In this document: positions 11,497-23,412 of the stretch, piece by piece | Numbering within the stretch: the stretch's first letter is position 1 | How the letters are laid out: each line of letters opens with the position of its first letter | From: Hyaloperonospora brassicae | Lineage: Eukaryota > Oomycota > Peronosporomycetes > Peronosporales > Peronosporaceae | DNA length: 64,000 nucleotides | Direction: 5' to 3' | Assembly (NCBI GenBank): GCA_947650285.1 | Contig: CANTFL010000166.1 | Location: 62,001 to 126,000, forward strand | Translations under genes and position numbers: made by a program | The notes under the pieces: generated by a model | What the model saw: the letters and a program-made list of their open reading frames with translations, nothing else | What the model was told of the DNA's origin: nothing | Databases searched by the model: none

Positions 11497-13917
11497 TGGA
11501 GAAATACCGCGCCAGGCGTACTCGAGCAACTAAGCAGAGAACAGACGGGCAGATATTTGGCACAACGTTTGTACAGTTTTTGCGGGCATAACAAAGTTGC
11601 TTCAGTCGTGTGATCGTTGATGTTTCTTGCTTTAGATCACGTAGATCCATGCTCTGTTGCAATAATGCTTCTGTCCCCACGAGCACAGTTGTGGAAGTAT
11701 GCACGTTTGCACTAAGTAATCATTCGTCGATGTAAATGCATTCGTCGAGGCCCTGGAGTGCAGTGCTTCACAACTGGTCTGCTCTTGTCTTGCACCAATG
11801 GACCGCTTTCAGCTAAAGCTAGCAGCAAAGAGTGAATAAAATGGTTTATCCGAGCACAAAGTCGTTGCTAATGACCCAATTTGGCTGTACAAAGCACGAG
11901 GGTTCGACGCAACCAACGTATCACGCAAGTGGCCACGAGCTCTCAGCCTCGTTCCTCACTTTACAGCTAATACAGCTGCAAGGACCTTTTTGCAAACGCT
12001 ACCATGTCTCAGTCTTTTGTGAACTAAAAAATACCAAGTATTTGCCTCAGGTATCTACTATCGCAAACACGCTTCTGATATCGCACTTGGCTCGATACGA
12101 GCGAATTGGAAAGTTGGTGCATCACAACGTACGCATGAAGCACGCAGCATCGAGACTTGGGAACTGAAATAAAAAAAAGCTGTAGCCCTTGACGGGATAC
12201 TCGTACAAGAAGAATTACGTGCAGCGCTGTACACCCCGTTCTCAAACGATCTCATGATATCAAGTCCAGATTCACTGCCACGCTCTCACACACGTATGCG
12301 CACACCCGTCAACAGCATAATATTCTTGGAATTGTACTTCGCTTTGCCCACATCTACGATGCTGGATACGCCATATCTATCGACAGGTATCAATTGAAGT
12401 GGTGGTAACTCATCTGGTCTGTCTAATCTCGCATACATATTACCTTCAGCACTTACTGAATGGTGGAACAAGGGAAGATTACTTACGGCCTGATGGTCGC
12501 CTTTTGTGTCGAAGCATCCAACGAGACTAATCATACTGAGCATCTTACAGTGAACTTCAATCATAATGTTTTTACAAACCCGTTGCCCTCAAAGTGGAGG
12601 ACGCTAGCATCAGATATCATGGCATGAAGCTGCCGATGCTCCACAGGGCATGTAGTAACGTCGTGAGAAAGACGACTGCACCATTCCCTTGGATTAGATG
12701 AAAAAATTACACGGAGTTGATGCGGTGAGTGCTGTGCAACGAGTCCATGTGACTGGTGTGTGAGTAGTTTAATCTCTTGGCGTTAAGTGTTTGGTGCCTC
12801 AAGTCGTTCCGTAGAAGATGTGTATGTAATGCCGACTTCCACACGAGGTAGTCCTGGTGGTTGCGCTTGCATCACAGAGCTGGCAATGGGAATCACGCAC
12901 AATCTCGTTGACTCGGTTTCCAAATTGATAGCGCTTTTGGAGGCTGTTATGTCATCAGCTTAGTCTTTCTACTTATCCGCATGGGTCGGTCGATGTATAG
13001 GCGTTGCTTACGTCGCTACAAACGACAATTCAAATGACAGGTCAGTATCTGAGCAGCAAGGCCGAAACGTGGCTGATGAGTGTGTCGAACGTCAAAGCAT
13101 GTCGGCTTGTAGAAAAATTGTTTGCAAGACGCCGTGAAAGCTGTCTCATCGTAGCTCGTCGCAGTCTCGCTGTTGCATGGCAAACTTTAGCACAGAAGTA
13201 ATCAGACGACAGATTATAAATGCAGCAAAGCGGGGATGACATGATCATCACTGGGGAGTTTACATGACAAGTGAGTCAGCCAAGACCATCGAGAAAACGC
13301 AGATCCACTTCGCATCCATTGGTCCAAGTTCTGCAACAGATACGTTCGCTCAATAATAATCAGCCGTTGCAAGGGCAGCATCCGATCTTTGAATGGATCG
13401 CGTGTCAGTATTCCACATGCCGACCCCTTCCATCTCCAAACTCACCATCGTATCATCGCTCTGTTGTATGCCGCGTGCCACACATGGTCCGCATAACCTT
13501 TGCACTGGACACAAGCAAAGTCGTCGACAGGACGATGGAGCATCTACAATCGATAGCAGCTATTTGAATAGCGTGATGAAACACACCTACTGGCTCACTC
13601 ACGTTCGCATCCCAAGTGCCTACAGCAACTACTAAACCTGAACGTACGTCTGTCATCACCATACATCGATGTCTGTGTCCCTTCAAGATACGATGTATCC
13701 ATCTCCACGGGGTTCACGTCGTTTCCAGTAGGAGTCACGAAATGCCATCGTAAGTGCGATTTGTGTGTGTGTGCACCACACGTCAGAGGCCCAAGACGTC
13801 CCACGTGCGCGCCGCGCGTGCCACACACACCGCGACTTTTCCTTTTCACCCAATCAGCAGCGACCATTCCCCCACAGGTGTCCGTCCCTCCGTTCACGCG
13901 CTCTTCTCACCCCCTCA
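11497..13917. other. gene-poor stretch
   Basis: No gene is supported. The best open frame is on the minus strand at 12564-12286 (92 codons, ATG start, VGCFDTKG near its N-terminus). It matches nothing I can name and could be chance. Confidence 0.35.
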
Positions 13918-14287
13918 ATGTCTGCCGCCCGCCTGACCCACGTCGCTAAGGAGCTCTCGAGCTACGGTGCGTGTCCGTGTGTACCCACTATGCTGCACTG
14001 CAACACTCCCCATCCCTCTCTCTCTCTCTCACTGACCCCCTCTTTATGTGTGTGTCTGTGTGTCTGTGTGTCTGTGCGCAGCTCCGTGGGGCGCCCCTAC
14101 TGTGCTGTTGGTCGGCTGGATGGCGTGGCCCGCGCTCTCGCCCACGTTCAAACAGGAGACGCTGGGCCTGCGACCGTCGCAGCCGTCGTCCGTCAGTGCC
14201 AAGCAGGAGCTGATGCGCTCGTCTGCCACGTACAAGTACGTGAAGAACGAGATCGGAGAAGCCCCGACGCTGGAGGAAGAGGACTAA
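13918..14287 (+). CDS. small two-exon protein, possibly mitochondrial
   Basis: Exon 1 is 13918-13966 and exon 2 is 14082-14287, joined over a GT-AG intron of 115 nt rich in CT and TG repeats (donor GTGCGT, acceptor GCGCAG). The product has 84 residues. It starts MSAARLTHVAKELSSY, has one hydrophobic segment (PTVLLVGWMAWPAL, about residues 21-34), and ends in an acidic tail (LEEED). A short basic/hydroxylated N-terminus, one membrane segment and this size resemble supernumerary subunits of mitochondrial respiratory complexes, but no specific family is recognised. The coding frame in exon 2 is clean and the splice phase fits (1+2). The gene is convergent with the homeobox gene downstream. Confidence 0.55.
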
Positions 14288-14406
14288 AGAGTCGGTCAAC
14301 GACGATGCAGTCGATGCCGTGGCCACCGCTGCTGCGGCTGCCAACAGATGCCATTCAATCAAGAGACACACAGTGAGCGTCTCGAACACGAGCGTCTCGT
14401 TGTGAT

Positions 14407-14475
14407 ACAACTGCTATTGCTGTTATTGTTGTTGTTGTTGTTGTTGTTGTTGATGCTATTGTTGTTGTTGCTGGT
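14407..14475 (+). repeat. (TTG)n microsatellite
   Basis: An interrupted TTG/TGT trinucleotide array, about 65 nt long, lies between the small gene and the homeobox gene. Confidence 0.8.
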
Positions 14476-14595
14476 GAAGCTCGTGATGATGGTGTGGGTA
14501 CAGTACGTCTGGTTGGGAGACAGTGGCTGACAAGGGGAGTAAATTGACGGACAGACAGGTTCATTACAAGCACACGGATGCGGGTGACGCAACGG

Positions 14596-15594
14596 CTACA
14601 CACAGTGAGTGGACTCGGACTGACGCAAGACGTAGTCCAATAGACAGCGCGGCTTCTTGGCGTTCGCGCGATTGGGTTTCCAGTGACGCTTGCGCATGTT
14701 GGCAAACCAGTTGCGCACTTGCTGCTCGGCGAGTCCTGTGCGGGTCGCAATGTCCACGCGCTCGTCGGGCGACGGGTACGGGTTGTCCTTGTGCGCGAGG
14801 AACCACGCGACGAGGAACTCGTTGCTCTTCTTGGTGATCCGCGAGCGCTTTGACAGCCCCGAGCCGGACAAGACCATACCTTGGGACAGCGCGTCCGAGC
14901 ACTTGTCCTCGAGCGGGGGAGAGATAGACGCTGTTCGTCGCTTTTGGAGGAGCGAGACCCACGTCGTGGACGGGTGTACCTGTGGTCGAGACAAGTGGCT
15001 CGTGGCAGACGCTTCGATCGAAGCCACGGCGTCAATGCACGTGGTGCAGACAAACTGCCACATGCGCCAATAGTACAGCACGGCCTTCAGGACCATCAAG
15101 TCCGTGGCGCTGAGCTCGTACTGGTCAATGTCCTCCATGATACGGTACCACGACGTGCAGAGCCCCTGGAGCTGTGCGTGTTGGTACGCCGTCGCTTTGG
15201 CCCACAAGACTTGCCGGGACGTCCGTTGGTCGCAGTTGGCTACTAATGCGGCAAGGAGCGTGGCAGGCTGCGAGATCATGGCCATCAACTTGTGCGTGAG
15301 CGGCAGCAGCGCATGATTGTGAAGTGACGTCGGTGACGCCTTATCGTCGACATTGTCGTTGTCGTCTCGTGTCACGAGATCGGAAGCTGCTGGAATCGGA
15401 GTCCCGTGCGCAGGACGTGGATCGTCACTAGCTGTCAACTGGTGCTCGGGTTGCCGAGAGGGCTCTCGCGAGCGCAGACAGTAGTTGATGCGATTGGGAA
15501 AAGTCATTTTCGCAAGTGAGGGACAAGGACGGACTGAAGGAAGGGCTTGGAAACACGCAAAAAAGTCGTAGGGACTCGTCGCGGACGTTGTCAT
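14596..15594 (-). CDS. TALE-class homeodomain transcription factor
   Basis: This is a single-exon minus-strand gene for a 332-residue protein; the ATG is at 15594 and a second in-frame Met lies at residue 30. The homeodomain occupies about residues 250-312, starting near SKRSRITKKSNEFL. Helix 3 reads QQVRNWFANMRKRHW, with the invariant W-F-N-R residues. The loop between helices 1 and 2 contains the NPYPS insertion that defines TALE homeodomains. The remaining 245 residues have no recognised domain; residues 95-200 are helical and rich in Leu, Ala, Trp and Cys. The protein is inferred to be a nuclear DNA-binding regulator. Targets are unknown. Confidence 0.88.
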   Translation of the reverse strand: MTTSATSPYDFFACFQALPSVRPCPSLAKMTFPNRINYCLRSREPSRQPEHQLTASDDPRPAHGTPIPAASDLVTRDDNDNVDDKASPTSLHNHALLPLTHKLMAMISQPATLLAALVANCDQRTSRQVLWAKATAYQHAQLQGLCTSWYRIMEDIDQYELSATDLMVLKAVLYYWRMWQFVCTTCIDAVASIEASATSHLSRPQVHPSTTWVSLLQKRRTASISPPLEDKCSDALSQGMVLSGSGLSKRSRITKKSNEFLVAWFLAHKDNPYPSPDERVDIATRTGLAEQQVRNWFANMRKRHWKPNRANAKKPRCLLDYVLRQSESTHCV

Positions 15595-16804
15595 TGGCTG
15601 GTCGCTCGAGCTGCGACGCGGCGCGGGTCTGACTCACTGCTACGTTGCGACTTTCACGGATGGGTCCAGACGTTGAGGGCGAGAGTCACGGGCGTCTCTG
15701 CACTGACAGCACGAGTCAAGGCGCTGATTTAACGAAGACGAGACGGACGGCTCGAGACAGCCACGAGCTTGGTCGGTGCTTTGTTCAAGAAGAAGACAGG
15801 AGCAGCTTGAGCCCCTCTTGACCGAGTGACTGGACCAGGAGAAAGCCGCGACGAGGAAAAAAGATGCACAAAGTGGTTGGTATCGTGGCTAACAGATTGA
15901 GAAAAAAGGCGAGTTTCTCTGGCCATCGAAGCTGTCAATCGAGACGAGGGAGACCGGAAGAGAAAATTGAGTCTAAGCGATGCAGCACCCGAAGAGCTGG
16001 TCACGAGTCTACGTGGGGACTGGAGGAACAAGTGCGTTTTTGACGCTGGATATCGTGCGCTATTGTATTGGGAAGAAGGGCGAGCTCGCCGTTATCCGTT
16101 GACTGCTGCATCGTCTCGTATTTCGAACGAAAATACGACATCCACCGCTGTCGTCAGGCAGTTTACACCTCTGTGGAAAACGATTGTAGGCGGCGAGCCG
16201 ATTCTGGTCCACAACTGTGCCAGCGTGTCGAATATATGTATACAAAGTACGCTAGAGACAACGGACCGAAGCCCTCGTGTGAGCTCACTGCAAAACGAGA
16301 TGGAGGTACACACTGCTGCTGCCATATAATCATAGCGAGAGTCACGTTTTCTGCATGTTAGTGGACTGTGGAGCTACAGAGTCAGTCACGAGACAAAAAA
16401 GTTGACCACGACATAAACACAAGTAGCTGTGCACAGGCGACGCAGAGCACTGCGAGTGTGTCGCTCAAATAAGCCACAGCGAAAGAGGCTTCGAACAAGT
16501 TGAGACACTCACTGATCGCATCTACTCCGACATTGTCATCACCTTGCGAGACAGTAGTGCTTCGTCTTTGACCAAACAAGCGCTTTGTGCCATACTGGCG
16601 CGCCACACGCTCACCTTATATAATGCACTTTTTTGGAAAGCGTAAGTACGCATTCCTGGTCCCATGCGTTTTCGTACTTATCGATCCCTTCGACCACAAC
16701 ATTCGCCTCGTGCAACACGCACCCCCATCTGCGACGGGTGCGCAGAGCGGCACACTGTACCACTTGCATGCTAATCACAGTCGCTCGTCATCCGCTACTG
16801 CCAA

Positions 16805-19593
16805 ATGTCGCTCGAAGAAGATGCGACGTCGGCGTTGCTGCCTTTCGACGTCGCCTTCGCGCCCCGTCCGCCCCGTCGAAGCCGTTTGCGTCGCATGGAC
16901 GTAGCGCTCGTGACAGTGCTCGTGTCGGTCGCTTGTTTCATCTATGCGCGTCCGCCCAGTGTGCGCACAACGAACCCACTGCTGCTCGCGACACCTTCGC
17001 GCAACTTCCACTACCTCACGTACGACGACATTCCAGCGATTAAGCGCCAATCAGGATACAGCGTCACGGTGTCGAGACGAGGGTTTGCCATTGATGGCAC
17101 ACCGACGCTATTATTAGGCGGGTCGATCCACTACCCACGGAGCTCGATTGGCCAATGGGAACAGCTGCTCCGAGCGGCCAAACAAGACGGACTCAATTTC
17201 GTGGAAATGGGTAGGACCCATTTCTATCACGTTTTCGTTGTTGTGTATTGTGGTGTAGTTTACACCACTGTTTGCACCAAAAACAAGACACTCCCGACAT
17301 GGACAGTGTCGAATGATAATGACAGTAGTAGTAGTAGTAGTAGTTGTTGTACTAATGTGTGTGTTGTGTAATGTCGGTCTTGTGCTGTGTGTCTTTGTAT
17401 TTTGGGTGTGTGTGTCTGTGGCTGTAGACGTGTTTTGGAACGTGCACGAGCTTGAGCAGGGCGTGATGAACTTTGCTGGCAACGCCAATATCACGAGGTT
17501 CTACGAACTAGCAGCCAAAGTAGGAATGTTCCTGCACGTGCGGGTCGGTCCGTACGTCTGTGCAGAGTGGAGCAATGGCGGCCTGCCCGTGTGGCTCAAT
17601 TGGGTGCCAAACATGAAAGTACGATCGAGCAATACAGCGTGGAAGCGAGAGATGGAGCGATTCGTTCGCTTTGTCGTGGATCTGTCGAGACCGTTTTTGG
17701 CAAAACATGGCGGACCGATTATCATGGCGCAGATTGAGAACGAGGTCACGTCGCAAGATCGAGAGTATATCGAGTGGTGCGGCGATCTGGTGAAGCGCTT
17801 GGATACGTCCATTCCATGGATCATGTACGTCATTGAAACGATTTCTTCTGGTCGACACCACTCGTGAGTTTGAGAATAATTGTGACTGTTGCTGACTATG
17901 CACAGGTGCCACACCAACGCAGCTACGAACACGATCCTCTCGTGTAATGGTAACGATTGCGTGGATTTTGCAATGACGCACGTGAAAGATCGGCCTTCGG
18001 ACCCGCTTGTGTGGACTGAAGACGAGGGCTGGTATCAGACTTGGCAAAAAGATAAAAAGAACCCACTGCCAGGTGATCAGCGCACAGCTGAAGACGTGGC
18101 GTACGCTGTTGCTCGATGGTTCGCTATTGGCGGTGCTACACACAACTACTACGTACGTGCCTGTTCGCGCTGCATTCGTCCTGTTATGACGAACTGACCG
18201 AAACTTGTGTTCTGTTGAGTTTTAGATGTATCACGGTGGCAACAATTACGGCAGGGGTGCTGCCGCGGGCGTAACAAACATGTACGCTAATGGAGTCAAT
18301 CTTCATTCAGACGGTCTGAGCAACGAGCCGGAACGATCTCATTTGCGCGAGCTTCACCAGAGCCTGATCGAGTGCAACGACATTTTGCTGCGCAACGACC
18401 GGCAGTTGCTGAATCCCCAAAACATCTCATCATCGGGCCATCAACGTGCTTTTGTGTACGGACCAGACAACGGACACGGCCAGGTGGTGTTTTTGGAAAA
18501 CATGGCAAACAAGGGGGTGACCGTGGTGTACAGGCGCAGCAAATACGACCTCCGGCCGTCCTCCATGTTGATCATCAAGGACGGTGTTGTCCTCTTCGAT
18601 ACTGCGGATACACAAAAGTCATTTCCAGGTCATCAGCATCGGACATACAGTCCGCTCGTGAAAGCTGCCGCCCTCGAATGGAAGACGTGGAGCGAGCTCA
18701 ACGTGTCAACGGAGACATTGAGAAAGCGTGTGGTAGCCAAGCAGCCGATCGAGCAGCTTCGTTTGACCGCGGACCAGTCGGACTATATGACTTACGAAAC
18801 CACGTTCACTTTACAGCAGCCAGATGGGTACAGCATCACCACGAAGGACGACGCCATGACACTGAAAGTGACCTCATGTGAAGCTAACAGTATCATCGCT
18901 TTCGTTGACAACTGGCTCATTGGTGAGAGATCGCTGGCGTACCCTGGCAGCAATTGCTCTCAGGAGTTCCAGTTCCATTTGCCGATGAACCTTGAGGTGA
19001 ACCGCAAGCATGACTTGAAGTTGGTGTCTGTGAGCCTGGGTATTCACTCGTTGGGGAGCAACCACAGTAAAGGAGTAACGGGAAGTGTGCGAGTTGGACA
19101 CACGGATCTGACGGATGCACACGAGTGGACGATGTACCCGTGTCTTATCGGCGAGCAGCTACAGATCTATCAGTCGCAGTGGTTGAGTTCTGTACCGTGG
19201 ACTGCCGTGTCTCGTTCGTCCGCGTCCTCTGGAGATGGTGTCACGAGCGGCCGTTCGCTCATGAGTTGGTATTGGACTTCCTTTCCGTATCCTCCAGAAC
19301 CACATGCGAACAGTGAGCAGCAGTCGTCTATCTTGCTCGATTTATTCGGACTCACACGTGGTCGAGCGTTTGTGAACGGCCATGACCTAGGCCGCTACTG
19401 GCTCATCAATGACGAGGGCGACTTTGTCCAGCGCTACTATCAGGTTCCACGAGACTGGCTGCTGCAGGATGTCGATAACCTGCTGGTAGTATTTGATGAA
19501 CTAGGCGGGTCGGTTGCTGACGTGCGCCTAGTGTCATCGGCGATGGTTGTAGCTACCGGGACCAACGACAGCATTGCTGGACATCTGAAGTAG
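16805..19593 (+). CDS. membrane-anchored GH35 beta-galactosidase
   Basis: There are four exons: 16805-17210, 17428-17824, 17906-18152 and 18226-19593. Introns are GT-AG and phases are consistent. The protein has 805 residues. A short cytoplasmic N-terminus is followed by one membrane segment (ALVTVLVSVACFIYA, about residues 38-52), giving a type II topology instead of a cleaved signal. The catalytic domain shows GGSIHYPR, YVFWN-like DVFWNVHE at the first junction, GPYVCAEWSNGGLP, GGPIIMAQIENE with the acid/base Glu near 241, VWTEDEGW with the nucleophile Glu near 306, and NYYMYHGGNNYGRGA across the last junction. GH35 enzymes remove terminal beta-galactose from glycans; targets could be plant pectic galactans or arabinogalactan side chains. 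Intron 1 contains an (AGT)n run. Confidence 0.9.
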
Positions 19594-20164
19594 TGCTGGC
19601 ATTAGTCGTTGGAAAGCTCACATTTGAATGGACTATGAACGAGCAACACTTGTCAAATTACCCGTTAGTACGTGAGCAACGCCAAAGAACGCAAGACCTA
19701 CGATGCCTTCGATCTGTCAATTGGGTCTTGTGCTTGACGCCACGCAGGGTCTCGACGCGCTGACTGCAAGGATCAAGAATGCCGGGCACTTCTTGCTGTC
19801 GCAGAACGACAGCCATCGATCAATGCAGACGTCTGTGCGATGAGTAAGGCAGCGCCCACCAGCTCTGCGAGCGTTTGCGCTTGACGTGTGGCACGTTGTC
19901 GATGAACGCGACGAAACCAGTCACCACTTGCTTGGTCACTTCCGTTGCTACTGATGTCCACGTGTGCACGCTAAAAGTGACATCAGCGTTTCCCGTCACG
20001 CCTGTAGCAGTGCATCCCTAGCGCTCGTACGTGCCCCGCCATTCTCCAGCAGTGTCTTTCCAGCACCACTGAGCGACGCCGTTGACACTCTGTAGCTCTG
20101 GTACCCGACCAGCAGACGCCGTCAATATGCACTGGCAAAGAGACGGCGCTCCCGCTTCGCGCCC
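19594..20164. other. intergenic, convergent 3' regions
   Basis: This is the convergent region between the GH35 gene and the minus-strand RXLR-like gene. No gene or repeat is recognised. Confidence 0.4.
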
Positions 20165-20638
20165 TCACTTTTTGTTTGCCCTTTTCCGCCTCCTCGCCAG
20201 CCACGACTTCTTCTTGGCCGCTGTTAGGCGGAACGTCTCTCGGATCCACGCAATGAACTCCATGATCTTGAACTTCACGGCAACGTACCAGCCGAGCACT
20301 CTGGACCCGGTCTTGATCCACTTTTTGTACGTGCGGTACGTCCCGACGGGGGACCGCTCCTTGAACTTGGCCTTCCAGCGACCGACCGCCTGTTTGATCC
20401 GCGGCCCGAGTTTCGTCACCTTTTCGCCTTCGACAACCGCAGCGCTGACAGGAGCGGATCCGGTCACGCGGAGGAACCGGTTGCTCGGCTTCGGTTCCGA
20501 GCGCGTCACTTGGTCCCGTGGCGACGTCGACCACCTGATCAACTGGTTACCGGAGGGAGCAGCCGACTGCGCGCGAGTACCGATCGACGCAACGAGCGCG
20601 AGGGCAATGAGGACGAGGAGGAAGAGCTGTTGGGGCAT
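20165..20638 (-). CDS. secreted RXLR-type effector candidate
   Basis: This is a single-exon minus-strand gene for a 157-residue protein. Residues 1-23 are a signal peptide (MPQQLFLLVLIALALVASIG...). A canonical RXLR motif, RFLR, lies at 54-57, inside the window expected for oomycete RXLR effectors. No dEER motif follows; the nearest acidic run is EGEK. The C-terminal half is strongly basic and rich in Trp, Tyr and Lys, predicted as amphipathic helices, and ends in a Lys/Arg cluster. The same architecture appears in the divergent gene at 23413, including a shared QLIRW/QLVKW block just after the signal peptide. RXLR proteins are known to enter plant cells or be secreted at haustoria; the function of this family is unknown. 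Confidence 0.75.
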   Translation of the reverse strand: MPQQLFLLVLIALALVASIGTRAQSAAPSGNQLIRWSTSPRDQVTRSEPKPSNRFLRVTGSAPVSAAVVEGEKVTKLGPRIKQAVGRWKAKFKERSPVGTYRTYKKWIKTGSRVLGWYVAVKFKIMEFIAWIRETFRLTAAKKKSWLARRRKRANKK

Positions 20639-20732
20639 ATGTGGCAGCAGTGACGTCCGCGGCGGCAGACTGAGTGCGTCTGGAGAAGGAGAGGGGCGGG
20701 CGGGCGAAGGCGAGTGAGTGAGTGAGGAGCTC

Positions 20733-20764
20733 TTCGCTTGTCACTCACGTGAGTGACAAGCGAA
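20733..20764. promoter_or_regulatory. 32-nt perfect palindrome with CACGTG centre
   Basis: Each 16-nt half is the exact reverse complement of the other, with the centre at 20748/20749 (TCAC|GTGA). It lies about 95-126 nt upstream of the minus-strand RXLR-like gene start and contains an E-box-like CACGTG core. It could be a dimeric regulator site or form a cruciform. The function is inferred from position only. Confidence 0.5.
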
Positions 20765-20772
20765 AAGGAGAC

Positions 20773-20790
20773 CGGATCAGCTTTGTCGAA
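20773..20790 (-). promoter_or_regulatory. 18-nt motif shared by the RXLR-like pair (copy 1)
   Basis: In the sense direction of the minus-strand gene this reads TTCGACAAAGCTGATCCG, 134 nt before its ATG. The identical 18-mer occurs in sense orientation upstream of the paralogue at 23413. Confidence 0.5.
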
Positions 20791-20799
20791 CCGGATAGT

Positions 20800-23200
20800 T
20801 GCTGCGCCTCGTTTGTGTTTCCTGCTTTCGCTGGATAAGCTATGCCGCTATGGATCGGCTATGGTGGACGTGGGCGGATGGTGAACGGACGCCGCTTTGG
20901 TCGTGCGTCATAGCAATGGCAGCGTGAGACGATCAAAAGCAGGTTAGTGTACCGTCTGTGCCGAGGGTAAACTGGATACGGTGGTCGTTATTGAGGGGGA
21001 TGAGAGCTGGGGGGTTGGCGTACCGCGTTTCGCGGATGGACGAGTGGAATGCGCGGGGCAGGAAAAGGGAATGAATGGCAATGCTGACGGTCGTTGCTGG
21101 CTCTTTGACAAGCGCTTTTTCTATTTCTCTGTCAACGCACGACAGCCTGCGGGTTGACAAACGTGGGCACTACTTGAGAGACTCTGAGTTCCCGATACGG
21201 TATCCGGGACGAGACATCTCTAAACCTAATGGGGACACAGCGACACTTGTGTGTGGCGCCTGATATGATGGGCCATTGCTGCACGAAGAAGGCGCTCTGC
21301 GTTGTACATCTAGTGACCACTATGAACATTAAACATCGCAATGGATGTCACGGTTCCTGTTTCTTGTACCAAGTTATGCACTTGTGTGTACGACAGCAGA
21401 TTAGAAGGTGCGACAACAGTAGTGAGCGTCGCTGCCTTCTCCATAGGCTTCATGACACCAATCGATTCGGCACGTAACATAGATTGGGAACAAACTGGCA
21501 GAAAGGAAATTGCTTTCTCGCATTCCGAGTGCGATTGTCGAAACGCAGAAAGCGCGATAGGTCCGGAGGTCGTTTTTCTATTAGTTTGCGTCAGAGGATT
21601 CGAGATCGACACGTGACATCAAAAGGCCAATGGTGAACGTATGCGTCGCTGTGTACGAAGCAGCGAGAGCGCATGTAGATCTATTGTGTATGGTCTTTGC
21701 GGACAAGGATGGCCTGAAGACGTAGTAGACGATTGGTCCGTTTCGTATGGTTCCGAGCTTATGTAGAGGCTACAACGAGGATACTCGATAACGCGCACAA
21801 TGCTTGGGGTTTAAGGTACAATGCAGCTCTCTGCTTCATGTGCTGCAGGCCAAAACTCGCCACGACATTCATCTAGCCCTTCTGTACACGCCTAAACATG
21901 CGAGCCGTGTAGGACCAGACTCTACCCTGATTGCACGCAAGACGCAACGAGCGATGAACGAGACCATGCTGTGGCTAAAACGACGCAATGATGTTTCGAG
22001 TGCCTGACACGTAGGTGGATCCAGGGTGCAACGTAGACCTGGACAGCAGAAGTGTCTCTACTCGTACAACGGAAGCAGCGTCTGCCCAAAGCTCGCGAAA
22101 CTCCTACCAGTAGACGCATCGACCACTTACTCCGTGGCTATCGCACCACCCAACGCAACTGATCCATACCTTCGCCTGATGATTCATTACAACGGGTTGC
22201 ATCAGAGGAGTCATGGCGAATTCGGGTAGGGCTTAGCCGAATTCGCCATTTTTGTCAAGCACACAGGTTCTGCAATTCTGTAGAGTATTGCCGCAAGGTA
22301 CTGAGTGGATCAGTGGACTACGAGCGACTACTGTAAGCTACGACAGAGCCACGATGCAAGTTGCATAGCATTTGACGCGCTTCTACTTATCGACGGCTTT
22401 CTCTGTGGCGTGTCCGACTCTGTGGTGAATCCACACGTCCTTCTGGTGATACAGAAACCTGATGTTGTCGCTCCAAAGGCTTGGGAAGTGCGCTACCTCT
22501 GCAACGTAGCTGAAGCTCCGTAATGCAGCACGAGACAGCGCGTGTTAGGCTGAAACTTTTCGAGACACAACAGCAACAATTTGGGCGTACTGCAATGAGC
22601 TAATCGAGTACGAAGCGTGAGTAGCTACAAAAGCGGCAGTGAGGCATGCACTTCAATCATGTGTCTTTTAGTGTAGAACCAAGCGACACAAGTTGTTGGG
22701 CGCTGCAGTGCTGCCGCCTAGAGACGGAGACGACAGGCCACGTCTCTTCTGCACGTGCATGTTGCGAAGCGCTAGCCAGACATTGGACGATTGAATGAAG
22801 ATAACGTCACCACCACAGTCGCGTCGAGAACCACCAAAGCCGACACTTTGTCCACGCAACGTCTCGGGGAACGACGCCACGAGGCAACACCTACATGGAC
22901 AAGGCACTGCACGAACAGGACTTTTGTTTCTTTCCACGCTTTTGACGCGTTAGATACCCACCCAGCAGCCAGTACAGATCCTAGTCATCACGTCTGCTTC
23001 GCTCGGTCACGCCTCAAGCTCGGCTCCCCTCCGAGAACGAATACCGTACCTGGTCGAGCTCAGGCATAGACGGTACAGTCGGCCGCTTTTGTCGAGTCTG
23101 CTCCCCCGGTCGCGACCACAAACGCCATACTATCCGCTCTATTTCCGTTTAGTACAGCATAGCGCGTCCACTTTGACATAGAGCGGGAACAGGCGATCGA
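20800..23200. other. 2.4-kb stretch between divergent RXLR-like genes
   Basis: No gene is supported. The region contains a hairpin with T tract at 22213-22254 (listed separately) and scattered short open frames without domains. Confidence 0.4.
22213..22254 (+). other. 13-bp perfect hairpin followed by T-rich run
   Basis: The arms 22213-22225 (ATGGCGAATTCGG) and 22237-22249 are exact reverse complements around an 11-nt loop and are followed by TTTTT. The layout resembles an intrinsic terminator or a pol III stop, or a relic inverted-repeat element. No transcript is evident nearby. Confidence 0.5.
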
Positions 23201-23205
23201 TCAGC

Positions 23206-23223
23206 TTCGACAAAGCTGATCCG
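23206..23223 (+). promoter_or_regulatory. 18-nt motif shared by the RXLR-like pair (copy 2)
   Basis: This is an identical copy of the 18-mer at 20773-20790, 189 nt upstream of the ATG at 23413. Here it also forms part of a hairpin with 9-bp arms (23199-23207 and 23213-23221) and a 5-nt loop. Confidence 0.5.
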
Positions 23224-23412
23224 AGCGTCTCCATGATGTCTAGAGGCACACGAATCCCATTCGTTTCCATCGTGACGCACTTTACAATTGAGCTCGTCGC
23301 CCCCACTGGTCACGTCCGACCCACTCGAGTTCTTTGCACTCAGCGTGCGCTCTCGTTTGCTGACCTTTTTTTTTGGTGTAAGTGTCAGCTGCGTAAAAAG
23401 CTACAGACTGAC

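Noticed and set aside
12286..12564. 92-codon minus-strand ORF with VGCFDTKG
   Set aside because: Some coding character, but too short and without family or splice support to call a gene.
14348..14530. Leucine-repeat ORF
   Set aside because: A pure translation of the (TTG)n microsatellite.
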